NCBI RefSeq assembly: GCF_932526225.1
Contig: NC_064036.1
Location: 10,175,519 to 10,239,518, forward strand
Source: Nematostella vectensis
Lineage: Eukaryota; Cnidaria; Anthozoa; Actiniaria; Edwardsiidae
DNA length: 64,000 nucleotides
Reading direction: 5' to 3'
Shown: positions 14,852-25,726 of the stretch, in pieces
How the letters are laid out: each line of letters begins with the position of its first letter
Numbering within the stretch: the first letter of the stretch is position 1
Translations under genes and position numbers: made by a program
Notes under the pieces: generated by a model
The model's database searches: none
The model's input: only the letters and a program-made list of their open reading frames with translations
What the model was told of the DNA's origin: nothing

Positions 14852-17800
14852 CTACTCTTCTATAGAAAGCCCGCAAGGTCTCCTGAACTCCTGACCGTGC
14901 TCGTGAATCCACTTGTTGCACACTAACAATAGGAAAGTAGAAAATATTGTTAAACCCTTCAAATGCACGGTCATTCTTTAAAATACAAAGAGCTAGTCCT
15001 CATTAGGAAGCGAGCGCAATTCATACGACAACCGGTCACACGCAAGCGCAACTCAAATGACAACCGTTCAGACGCAAGCGCAACTAAAATGAGAACCGTT
15101 CAGACGCAAGCGCAACTAAAATGAGAACCGGTCAAATGCAAGCACAACTCTAGTGAGAACCGGTCACACGCAAGCGCAACTCAAATGACAACCGGTCACA
15201 CGCAAGCGCAACTCAATTGACAACCGTTCACACGCAAGCGCAACTAAAATGAGAACCGGTCAAATGCAAGAACAACTCTAGTGAGAACCGGGCCAAACGC
15301 AGGTGCAACTCAAATGAAAACCGGTCACACCCAAGCGCAACTCAAATGACAACCGGTCACACGCAAGTACAACTAAAATGAGAACCGGTCAAATGCAAGC
15401 ACAACTCTAGTGAAAACCGGTCACATGCAAGCGCAACTAAAATGAGAACCGGTCACATGCAAGCACAACTACACTGAAAGCCCGTCAAACCGCAAGCACA
15501 ACAAAAATGAGAAACGGTCAAATACAAGCACAACTCTAGTGAGAACCTGTCAAACGCAGGCGCGCACGCCCCCTCCCCCCCCCCACCTGGCGGCCAAAAG
15601 TGAGTCATTTCTTATTAAGGAATCTTCAAATACTATGCTTTTCTATATGATACATATGACTGCGCACCCCCCTCCCTTAATCATGGGAAAGCGCGTGAAA
15701 CGTAAGCGCAAGAAAATCAAGTAGCTGCGTTCTTCAACGCTTGCGCTAGAATTTGTTTCTAATTATTGTCGTTAGCTGTTCTCTTACCCCATTTTGAGCC
15801 CACGATGATAGGACAAGCGGCGTGGCGGGTTCGTTCATCGCCTTTACCGTTTTTGTGTAAGTTGTACCAAAATGCTGCGTCTCCCTGGAAACAGCAACAA
15901 AACAATGTCGGAATGTCAAACTGAACTGGCTACAACGCAATCGATGCATGTTGTTCAATGAATGAATGGCAACAGCTCGAAACAGAATTATCACCAATAG
16001 CATCACTCGTAGCAGTATTTGTCACAGGAGTACCTTGGACGGCTTAACGATGGCTTCTGCATCTACAAATACAGTCGCCCCACCAGCTTCGACATCACTC
16101 ATCTGGAAGACGATAAAGATGGAATGTAAGGGACGTGGCGAAGGCTACGTGTTTTTCCGCCATGGGATCAAGTCTATTCTACATCTGAAAATCATCTGGC
16201 TGAATCAGTCTATATTCTGTCAGTTGTGGGTACTTAGTTTAATGTGCGTGGCATATTTTTATCAATCCCATTTTTCTTCTTTATTTGTTTCGTTTTTTTT
16301 ATTTTAATGTTTCGTTCCGTTCGGCACAATGAAATACACTTACATAGTAAAGCACAGTGGCAATTCTGTTTCCTATTCCAAGCTTCAAAATAGAGCTAAC
16401 AGCTTCCTAGGAATAGAAAGAATAATAATAATATGAATGTTTGTACAATTTGAAAGAAAAAGTTTTTAGTAAATAATCGTTGCTAGGCAACCATATATGT
16501 ACCGTTGCGTGATCAAAGTGAGGCTCGTAGTGTCCCGCGGCGCCGTAGTTAACAATCTGTCAAGAGAAACAGAGTGTAACCCGTGCTTGCAAAATATGAT
16601 TTTAGTCACTTATGTGGGCTACCTGTAGCGCCTCGGCAGAGCGGGGCGTGGTATCTAGTCCTGTGATGATTGACGTTCTGCGGTTTACGCGGTTCAGGAT
16701 CTTCTCCTCGTTGTCATCACGTGGGTCTTCCAGCCAGCCACTAGAACAATGTTGGAAAAGGGATTTATGATGATAGTCTTGGAAAAAAAAACCTCCTTGG
16801 GATTAGTGGAGGGGATGAGGGAGGGTGGATCTTGTCTGGATGGATGGAAGGCCTCCATTTCCCGCTTTCATTTCTTTTTTAATTCTTTTCGTTTCGTTTT
16901 TCTCCCGTTGGTAGTAGCCGCCTTAAGAGGAATATCAAAATTCTCGAGCAGATAGGCCAGGTATAAGATAGGATTACAAGTTAGATGAGGCTACACATGT
17001 AGTCAAATAAAGACTAACCTTTTGCTGATTCTATAGTCTGCGAATTCAAGCTCTCCAGTCTTCAAGTTTGTAACAGTAGCTCTTCTCAGCTGAAAAAAAT
17101 TCACTTGGTTCCCTTTACCTGGAACTCCAGGAACTAGCCAGGTTTTTTCAAGGGAACTTCATCTTTTATATCTTATAATCCTTATCTTCGTACATAGGGG
17201 TATGCGTGCACACCTCCCCCCCCCCTCCTGCCCTCCTTGGCAACCAAAAAAATGGGTAGGATCATCAAATACTACTGCGCAAGCTCCAATCCCCTTGCAG
17301 CAAATACTGATTACACGCCTGTCATGGTGTATTTAGCTAGGTTTGGTCTATTGATTCACGGTATAAAATCTTAGAGTACAGCGAACATTCTAAGTAGGCA
17401 TAATCTTTATAGGATGTGCCTTTGGAATTTTGATGCACTCTTTATACTAGTGTATGGTTCACTTGCTCATTATCTAGAGGTATTTTATCATTCTACGCGG
17501 ACGATCACTATAGAGTATATACCTTAGCAAGTGGCCTCTTCATCATAGTCGGTATACTAGTGTTGTATGCGATGCTCATTGTTCCTGATCTATAGAGTAT
17601 ATACCTTAGGCGTGGCCGTCCTCTTGATGTACTCGATCTCACTATCGTACATCACGTCCCGTAGCATCCAAATGGGAGGATCACTGTGTAGCTCCTCTAC
17701 CTTGAGTGGTCTGATGCGAAACATGGGGTGACGGGTGAAATCGTAGTAGCAGCGTAACTTGGCTGCTTCCTCATTGGACTGAAAAGAAGAGAATAACGCT

Positions 17801-20800
17801 AGATATTATCCAATAAAGATAAAAAAAACTTTGGCTAAAGTAAGATCACGAGACATGCGTTCCTAAAATGTCGACTCAACCAATTAACAAGAGCTCGTAC
17901 GCAAGGTCATGTGTTAGCAATTCCTAGAATATTGACTCACCCGGTATGAGATTCCTCGACACAAGCGCTCATACGCTTCCATGAAATGTTCGCGCGGTGG
18001 CGGTGGTTTCTTGAAAATATTTGGCTTCTTAGTGCTACCGTTAGCTTTAGCCTGATATTCTTGCAAGAAGAATTCTAGGTTTCTGGCTGCAAAATCGTTG
18101 TTGGGATCTAAAGCGTAGAAGAAATTTATTTGATAAGCTCTCCTATGAGCTCCTATTCCCACACGTATTAGCAAATACCAAAGAGCGCTTTATGCAATCT
18201 AATAAGCTGATTTTCTGACCGCTTTGTATAGGGTAACCAAAACAATAGAACGAAAATACTCTTAGGACCATATAATGGTAGCAGAGGGCGTTTGTTTGGG
18301 GTGACCGGTAAAATATACCGTGCCTTAGTGAACACTATTTTGGGACTTAAGACCTCAAGAGATATAATATATGTATCTAGTAATGAGTAACAGTTATCCT
18401 CAATAAAAAATACCATAGAAAAACTATGGTAAAGTGAAGGAAAATACGACTCAGTGTCTCATAATACAACATTAAGTCGTCATCTCCTTCACTTTACTAT
18501 CAAATCATTAATTACTTTCTATCAGGTTATGGGACCTGGTCCCGTCCCTTCTCATATTGAGTCAAACTTAATAAAACAACAACAACAATTAAAGAAATGA
18601 TATATATAGCAGCACTATAGCGGCAATAGCCTTACCTAACTGAAGAAGTTCGGAGGTATGAGCCAAAGCAAGGTCTTCGCGTTCAGTCTGAAACAAATAA
18701 TTTTTTTCACATTATTTTTTGTTTTCGAATGTTGGCTTCAATTTCTTCCGTGGTTTAGGGTGTGGCTTGTTGGGTACCTCTCCCTAATTGCTTTTTCAAA
18801 GTGTGATATATTGTGTTTGAGCTTGAAAAGCTACTTTTTATTTCCCCGAGAGTTTCGAGTTATCGGGAGTCAATTGTATCGAAAGAGCCACAGTCGGCAA
18901 CACCTTTGTTGTTGTTTCATTCCATACGGAAAGAAATCATATGAAGAAATCTTTAAAGAACTATCTAAAACATCTCTACAGCTTGCCAAAATCAGCCGAT
19001 GAAAATGGCTGCGTTCTCACTCTTGTCTTTTTTTAGAATGCGGACAAAAGGACGGCAGAAGAGCCTTTAACGCCATTAAATCCCATGACTTGTACTTACC
19101 ATGTACTCCGACCACGCGATGAACTCGAGTATATCCTGTTTCTGAAGACTGCCTCGGTACCTAAACGGAGGATCCAGCCTCCTCAGAGACTCCTCCATCC
19201 ACTGGCGCGCCTCCTCGTGCTTTTCCCAGCGGTGGTGAGCGTAGCCTATCTCAAAGCAGCTGTCCGCGCTCATGGGCGGCGTGGACGTTATGTCGGAGAG
19301 ATGACCGGACGCGATCCGTTTGGCGGTGATGTTATAGACGTCTTGTATGCGCTGAATGGCTTGGACGCATCCGAGCATATCCTTGGAAGTGGGGAAGTCA
19401 ACCTTGTGCAGTCTCAGCAGCGCCAGGAGATCTAGTAAAGGATGTGCGTAGGATGGTGACTCGGAGGGCGACTCAGTTGCTTGTTATGAGGGTCCGTATA
19501 GGACATGTGTACTTTTGTCACCCATCCTCCCCTCCCACAAAGACTAAATTGGTCCCCCTTTTTTCCCACGGACTCGTATTCGTAACGTTCCTATATGTCA
19601 GGCGCTCAGTTGCTTGTTATGAGCGTCTGTATAGGTCATGTGTACTTTTGTCACCCATCCTCCCCTCCCACAAAGACTAAATTGGTCACTGTGTTCCCCC
19701 ATCATTCCCACGGACTCGTAACGTCCCTATATGTTTCCTGCTAGCAGAGTCCTCTTTTCTCTGTATTTCGCTGGAACTCTTTTCTCTGTATTTCGAGGAA
19801 CTCCAGCCCAGCGAAATACAGAGAAAAGGGGCCTCTGCTAGCAGGCAACCCTATATTAGCGTCCGTATAGGTAATTTTGACAAACGTCCTTATATGTTAC
19901 GCGTCCCTACATGTAACGTTCCTATGTCAGGATATAACTGAAATGTTTAGAAAGCGACACAAAAAATAAGACATTTGAGATCATCACAAGGCCGTGAGGT
20001 CGATAGCAGCAATTTTAAAAATTAAAGGATTATTTTACTTGAAATAACTCTGAACAAACAGCTTAGGAAGTTAAGTTTTTACACAACAAGAGGCAGTCAG
20101 ATTAAAATTAGTGGTGATTAAAAGGATGCTGATGCTGATGACAAAGTATTAAATTCCGGTACGGGTCCTATAAAAAGTCTAGCTGTGTTTAGCACATGAA
20201 TGTCGATCACTTTTCTAGATATGACTTTCCTTGACCTTCCAAATTGCTGCGTCTTTCGTTGCCACTGCTGGCAATAACATGCGAGCAACAGGTATCGTTG
20301 AAAAAAGCACTCAATGAATTTTTAAAGAGAAATAATTTTGTTTCTAAGTCAGAAAGCGTGCAAGAACGCACGATCTATCGGAATTGAATTCTATCTTTTA
20401 TCAGAAAAAAGATCCAAACTTCAACTTCAATCCCCAAACATTGTATTTAACCTGATTACCTAGAACGACATTCAAAGTTCTGGTTATTTGATTGACCTAA
20501 ACCGCTAGATTTGTTGTTTTTATTATTCGAATGTAACACGTGGGAAGAAAGTTTTCATTCAATGGCCATTTTAAGGTCGATAAAACTCAGGAATTTAATA
20601 CGTTTGTGCACTTAGCCACTCAAGATAACCGTAACACGATACAGACCGCAGTAAACAATAATCAAAAAAGGTACTGGGATCTGCTAACCGTACCTTCTTG
20701 ATCGTCGTGTTTTTCAAGGTACTCTTCGACATCTTTCCAGTTTTTGATGAACCGTCTTATCAGCATGTACGCGTTCACCGGATGCCCCAGGAACTTCTCC

Positions 20801-21021
20801 ACGTCCCCGCGAATATTTTTAGTGTGCTGTTTGACCTCCTCCATCGTAATGCGAAGGTCTTCGCTAGCGCGCGGATTCAAGTTCAGATACTCGACCAATT
20901 TGCGCTGTAATGTTTTTTCGAGTCGGATTAACCCTCGCATGTGAGTAAGAGCGGTGAAAAGCTCTCCGCAAGCAAGAGTCGAGGCGCATACCAGTAGAAA
21001 TCCAACTATTACTGACCTCAT
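14852..21021 (-). CDS. Prolyl 4-hydroxylase alpha subunit, catalytic site intact
   Basis: The predicted enzyme is an ER Fe(II)/2-oxoglutarate dioxygenase making 4-hydroxyproline in collagen-like chains. Exons in reading order: 20694-21021, 19100-19431, 18636-18687, 17941-18107, 17605-17778, 17019-17089, 16623-16740, 16503-16556, 16344-16406, 16034-16102, 15788-15884 and 14852-14922. Phases join exactly, giving 531 residues. It has a signal peptide (MRSVIVGFLLVCASTLACGE), a P4HA_N domain and a TPR-like substrate domain (MSADSCFEIGYAHHRWEKHE). The catalytic domain has the His-x-Asp motif (GHYEPHFDH), distal His (RHAACPIIVG) and 2-oxoglutarate Lys (GSKW). The C-terminus is CNKWIHEHGQEFRRPCGLSIEE. 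Exons 3, 6, 8, 10 and 12 have the same lengths (52, 71, 54, 69, 71) as the convergent paralogue, so the pair arose by duplication. The last intron contains a 32-bp minisatellite. Confidence 0.93.
15011..15560. repeat. 32-bp minisatellite in P4HA(-) last intron
   Basis: About 17 imperfect tandem copies of a 32-bp unit begin AACCGGTCACACGCAAGCGC and continue AACTCAAATGAC. They fill most of the intron 14923-15787. The words GAGAACCGGT and GCAAGCGCAA recall the dispersed repeat at 26965-27262. Confidence 0.85.
18411..18500. repeat. Inverted-repeat segment in P4HA(-) intron 2
   Basis: A small perfect hairpin (TACCATAG, AAAAA, CTATGGTA) overlaps the left arm of a larger inverted repeat. TAAAGTGAAGGAAAATACGACT (from 18430) pairs with AGTCGTCATCTCCTTCACTTTA (to about 18500) with one or two mismatches. 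It looks like a short MITE; family unknown. Confidence 0.55.
19468..19687. repeat. Direct duplication, period about 132 bp
   Basis: An 87-base block that starts GCGACTCAGTTGCTTGTTAT and ends AAAGACTAAATTGGTC is present at about 19468-19554 and again at about 19600-19687 with a few changes. It lies in P4HA(-) intron 1. Confidence 0.75.
19737..19845. mobile_element. Hairpin MITE with 38-nt arms
   Basis: The left arm (19737-19774) begins CCTGCTAGCAGAG and ends TATTTCGCTGG. The right arm (19808-19845) is its near-perfect reverse complement, ending CCTCTGCTAGCAGG. The 33-base loop holds a third partial copy of the TTTTCTCTGTATTTCG word. It has the form of a fold-back MITE. Confidence 0.7.
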
Positions 21022-21090
21022 CGCTCCAATTTAAAACTCAGCGCTAAAACAGCCTGTTGCTTCGCTGTGAAGTCTTTTTTAGCCAAAGGA

Positions 21091-21128
21091 CACGTGATAC
21101 CCTTAGCGGGTACCAGATACGTCACGTG
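21091..21128 (-). promoter_or_regulatory. Paired CACGTG boxes upstream of the - strand P4HA gene
   Basis: CACGTG occurs at 21091-21096 and 21123-21128, about 70 and 100 bases upstream of the ATG. GGGTACCAGATACG lies between them. The + strand P4HA promoter has CACGTG directly beside GGTACCAGAT. Shared boxes suggest common regulation, possibly by bHLH or HIF-type factors (inference). Confidence 0.4.
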
Positions 21129-21214
21129 ACTTGGTGTGCGGCTAACAGGTGGTATGTTAATAGGGCCATTATCGCTAATTAGTAGTCTGGTATTAAAGCC
21201 TAATAAAATCATTT

Positions 21215-23081
21215 ATGGGACGCAGATGAAGATGTTAGTTTAACAATAATAAAAGGTCGTTGAACTTGGTTTAGTGTTTTATCATAAGAGTTCTTGTGTT
21301 GAGTTGTGTTTTCCACGCCTGTCTTCGCGTAGATTATAATTTTTGTGTTGCGCTTGAAAATACGTTCTAAAGGGTCTACAATAGAGTTTCTGGGATGCGG
21401 AATAAAGCTTTTTTTGCTATTGGAATACCGATAATCGGGAAGAACTCAAGCGGAATTCAGGATAAAAATTTCGCATGAGATGCTGGCTAGTTTACAAAAT
21501 GGTATGGAGTTATTGCCGAGAAAGATGCAAGCGATTCCAAAAAATCGACAGTTTTCGAAAAATTTGCATGGTTTGAAATTGCGGTGCTATGGACAAAATC
21601 TATTTTTGGTTTTCGGTGAGGTGAGGGGCTAAGAAGGAAGGAAGGGGGGTTAGGGAGGATGTCGGAGGAGTATCGTGTAGTTCAGTGTTTTTTATGCATT
21701 GTGTAAATAATTAAATCGATAAAGTTAGATTTCGTGACGTTCAATTTTGAAACAAAAAGGTTTTCCCAAATAAATACCTTTAAAATTATTGCCATCTTCT
21801 TCGAATACATTAAGATTACTATCGATTATTGCATAGGAAGGTTGACATTTTTGCTCTCTGTTTTCTAACTTAGCTTGAAACATGTTTTTAGTATCATCCT
21901 CATTTAATCCTGAGAAAGTTTTTGTAAACGAGTAAAAAGAGAAAAAAAGTGAAAAAAACATACTACTGAGCTATAACACATTATATAGCTGCCAGTTTAT
22001 TGACAAATACCAAACAGTTTTACTATTGATCATGGCTGAAATATTCATTAGCGTTGGTTAGCCGCGTTAAAGAAAACGAGAGTGCAAATGGTGTGACGAT
22101 AGGAACTGAAAAACAAAATATATTTCCATGTCATGATGTCTTCCAACTTGTTCTTAACAGAACATGAGTAAAAGTTTTTGTTATTTAATACTTCTCCACG
22201 TATATGTCAACAGGTAAGCTATTGCATGGACAGCGTTATACCCAAAAAAGGCGCCAACTTATCAAATAAGCCAATCAGAACAAGGCATTCTCCAAACAAA
22301 TATATTAGAGATGTTTGGTCGCACGGTCTCAAAACAGCCTAATTCTCTCCCTGAGTCTATTCAAAGTCAAATGCATGCTTGAGAAAGGGCATCGTTTGGT
22401 AAACGAAGAAGCTCCCCAGCTTTGCCTCTTATCTTCGGTTCTCCATCTTGGCACATCGTTGCGAAAGTCTATTTGGATCTTTGGGGGACACTTACGATTG
22501 AAAGAGCTTCAGAGCCTTCAAGAAAAGCAAAAACCGAAGAACTGATAAACCATCAAATAGGAAAAAAGCAAGGAAAAAACAGATGTATGCGAGGACGCTT
22601 TGGCCGTACCATCTTTTAAGCTGAAAGATTTCAAGAAGAAAAATATTACAAAAGACCACAGACATTGCACCTAGGCAACACGATCGGTGTCACAGCAGAA
22701 GACTTCTTCACACAAAAAACTCATCCAGAAACACAGGGAAAGCGCCATTTTCACGGTCTGAGGCCATAAAAGTTTAACTAGATACAGTGATAGTAATAGT
22801 AAGTTGAGCGTGGGCGAACGATATTCCTTTTTGTTTATTAGCTACATTTCACTCAGCTTGGGGTAATTTTTTCCTGCTGGAAAAAATAGTAATTTATAGT
22901 CTTATATTTCTTAAGCTAAATAATAGCTACCTTCAGATTCAATTTAAGATTTTTTTTTAGACTAGTTGAAAACTTTAGTTTTAGTAGAGATACGGTATTG
23001 AACGTTTTTGTCATTTCTAATTTAAAATCTTGTTTATGCAAGCAGTTGAAAAAAAGTATTTAGATATTTTAAATTTTTATC
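21215..23081. other. Intergenic, no supported gene
   Basis: About 1.9 kb of AT-rich sequence between the P4HA(-) start and the single-exon gene. A 78-codon frame on the - strand (21725-21961) and a 76-codon frame on the + strand (22315-22545) lack recognisable domains or supporting splice partners. No repeat of note. Confidence 0.5.
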
Positions 23082-24161
23082 ATGGCAAGCAAAGGAAAAC
23101 CAGAAGTTTCTGAAGAAAAAGAAGAACTACCAAAATTTCATCAAAATTTCTTTACCGTTCCAAACGAACAAGAAGAAGACGCCATTCCAGAATTGAAGAC
23201 AACCATCCGTGATCCACAGAATCATTATATTGAAGTAGAATTCACTGAGAACTATAAACAATCTAAGAAAACAGGATCTTGCTGCGGTGGCGTACAAAAT
23301 GTTTCCCCTCCGCCATTCATAAAAGTTGACTTAAACAAAAACATCGACGTCGACCTTGCTGGTATCCTGCTAAAGACAAATGGCAAAGAACAAGGTTTTC
23401 TACATGCTAAAGAGGTTGACGATGTCAAATTCAAATCCTCAAAACCAAAAAAAGACGAATTGCCTCCCGCGTCACCTGTTGACAAAGATCTTCTTGAAGA
23501 CCCCGGGGTCAAACCACTAGCAAACGCTTGGTCCTTCGTGCAGGCCGACGCCAAAACAGACATCCCAACAACTTATCAAATTCCACGTCTCGCAGCTCAC
23601 GAGCTACCTGTGGTAGGGACCTTCGTACACCAACATGTCGTCCCAGGCTTCCCTTACCGCGTGCGACTGAATGGAACCAAGGAATTCCTCTTTGAGGGAA
23701 ACCCACTAGTCCTGCAAAGCGTCGGCCAAGGTTATGGCAAGAGGCTCAGCTTCGAAAGTGAGGACGTGTTGTACAATGAGAATTACTTCTGGTCTGATAG
23801 TAACCCAGAGGAGGGGTACGCGTTCTCGATATCTCTTTCCCTTGGCGGCCACAAATACAGCGTACTCGATCGACAGGGAAAGGCGCTTGGAAATGTGGAG
23901 ATTTTAAAGAATGGCGAAAAGCAAGTCGTTAAGAAAAAAAGATTTAATCCAGTCAGTGTGGAGCTTGAGACCAAAGTTAACTTGCGCACCAAGTTGTGGT
24001 TGAAAGATGCTGGAAAGGAAGCTAGGGATGTCAATCTACTTGGGGTTGCCATAGCGACAAAATATGCACGTCAGCCTTGCGCATGCGTGGAACGCATCGT
24101 CGATGTTGAGATCCCCGGATGTGGGGTTTGCTCTTTTGTGAAGGTATCACGGAAGATATAG
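23082..24161 (+). CDS. Uncharacterised 359-residue intronless protein
   Basis: This is a single open frame of 359 codons with normal protein composition and no interruption, so probably a real gene. I do not recognise the family. There is no signal peptide and no membrane segment, so it is probably intracellular. The N-terminal ~60 residues are acidic and charged (EEKEELPKFHQNFF). A CCGG motif lies near residue 68, and the middle is Lys/Pro-rich (KSSKPKKDELPPASPVDKD). The C-terminal half (from about residue 180) looks like a globular beta-rich domain, with VPGFPYRVRLNGTKEFLFEG and GYAFSISLSLGGHKYSVLDR. The C-terminus has a Cys cluster (QPCACVERIVDVEIPGCGVC). ATG 23082 is the first in frame after an AT-rich leader. 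It could be an intronless lineage-specific gene or an old retrocopy; no poly(A) remnant or target duplication is visible. Confidence 0.7.
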   Translation: MASKGKPEVSEEKEELPKFHQNFFTVPNEQEEDAIPELKTTIRDPQNHYIEVEFTENYKQSKKTGSCCGGVQNVSPPPFIKVDLNKNIDVDLAGILLKTNGKEQGFLHAKEVDDVKFKSSKPKKDELPPASPVDKDLLEDPGVKPLANAWSFVQADAKTDIPTTYQIPRLAAHELPVVGTFVHQHVVPGFPYRVRLNGTKEFLFEGNPLVLQSVGQGYGKRLSFESEDVLYNENYFWSDSNPEEGYAFSISLSLGGHKYSVLDRQGKALGNVEILKNGEKQVVKKKRFNPVSVELETKVNLRTKLWLKDAGKEARDVNLLGVAIATKYARQPCACVERIVDVEIPGCGVCSFVKVSRKI

Positions 24162-25726
24162 TTCTACTTACCTGACTTGAGTAGCCTTTGGTAGCAGTGA
24201 AATTGACTTGAAAATATTGCGACAATTTCAATATTTCAATGAAACAAAACATGAAAAAAATATTATACTTTTTTTTGTAGAAAAAGGGACAGGGAAATGG
24301 CATTTTTTAGTGAGTGAGCATTTAAAAAGTGGATCGGGACCATTTTATATTCTTATAGTAATATGTACAGTGATATTTTTTGCGTAGAATTTTATTCTAT
24401 TATTCAAGTATAATTTATTATTATAATCGCCTTTGTTATTTTGTTTTTAAATAGTATTTTCAATATGAAAAAGTGTCATTAGGGTTGTTAGACAATTAAA
24501 ATTGATTAAAACATGAAGTGGATATATCTGAAGTAGGATCAATTTTATCATTATAATTTTGTAATGTCTTATTTCACGAATCCGCTATAGGACAGTTCTT
24601 AAATTTCATTCGCCAAAAAAGCTAGTTTTGAGTTTCCTGATACCAATGTTTATAAAATCTGATTTGTAGTCTGATTGCTGATTTTATCATCAGACTTGAC
24701 TTCCGCAGCCATCGTATGTTAGGTTAGCAGGACATGTTGTAAGCGTGTGCCCAGTCAATATGCTGGATATTCTTATCAATGACGGGTCCAGAGTTTTTTT
24801 TAAAAAGACGAAGATAGGAAAAAAGAGGGCCTAGCATAAGGTTTGGACTTTATACATCATATTTTACAAAACAAAGAGAGACGGCGTTGTACAATGTTTA
24901 CTCTAAAGGGGGGGGGGGGGGGGGTGGGTTAAATCCACCCCTCCCCCTTGATTAATAAAACGGCTATTATATAAAAACGATTCTAATTATGAAATGGTTT
25001 CTATGTAAAAGAACACCGCTATTCAAGAAAGACAATATCTAGACCCTTAAAGCCGATCATCAACGTTTATATATTCGTTATCTCGACCGTTTGATAAATC
25101 TGCATTAATTACGATAACAAAGCTTCCCATATCCTATCGATTAACCATGTTTTAATATCACACACAAGGACGTTACAGTTCACAAGAAGTAAAACAGTCT
25201 CACGAGAATAAAACAGCTTGGGCTATCATTTGTCCTTTTCTTTCGCTTGCTGCCATGGCAGCCAAAGTGCTTGTCGTGCACGTTGATTACAAAAGCTTCA
25301 CGCCTTTAATATGAACTATTTACATAAATTCAACCGAAAAGCAGTCAACCCCAAAACCAGAATACTTAGGTCATCTTCTGTGTTCACCTCACTTTAACCT
25401 CAGTTAGTAATCAATGAAAACCAAACTTCAAAACTTTTGAAGTTTGGGATGTTGAACCTATTAAAAGTTGTAATCTCGCCCGTCAATGTCTTCTGCAGTT
25501 ATTTGAATAATTTATAAATGAATCTATTAAAAAATTCCGCAAGTGCACCCATCACAACCAACCAACCGAGAAGACGTTTGCTTTTTCCGCAGACGAAAAT
25601 ATTTCGTCCTCTGTGTAACACCTTCGGCAGTTATGGAGCAAATGGAGCTTCCAAATAATAACTAAGGGCGTCCAGTTCATAGAATATATCTCCTTTGGAG
25701 GGAGATTAGATTAGTTAGCACTCAAA
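24162..25726. other. Intergenic with a G-tract
   Basis: AT-rich sequence with no supported gene. A G-run of about 18 bases at 24908-24925, followed by GGTTAAATCCACCCCTCCCCC, forms a G/C-tract palindrome like those at 6115-6160 and 48381-48694, probably a MITE remnant. Nothing else stands out. Confidence 0.5.

Noticed and set aside
21725..21961. 78-codon reverse-strand frame with a hydrophobic start
   Set aside because: It has no domain and no supporting downstream exon, and it is AT-rich; not enough to call a gene.
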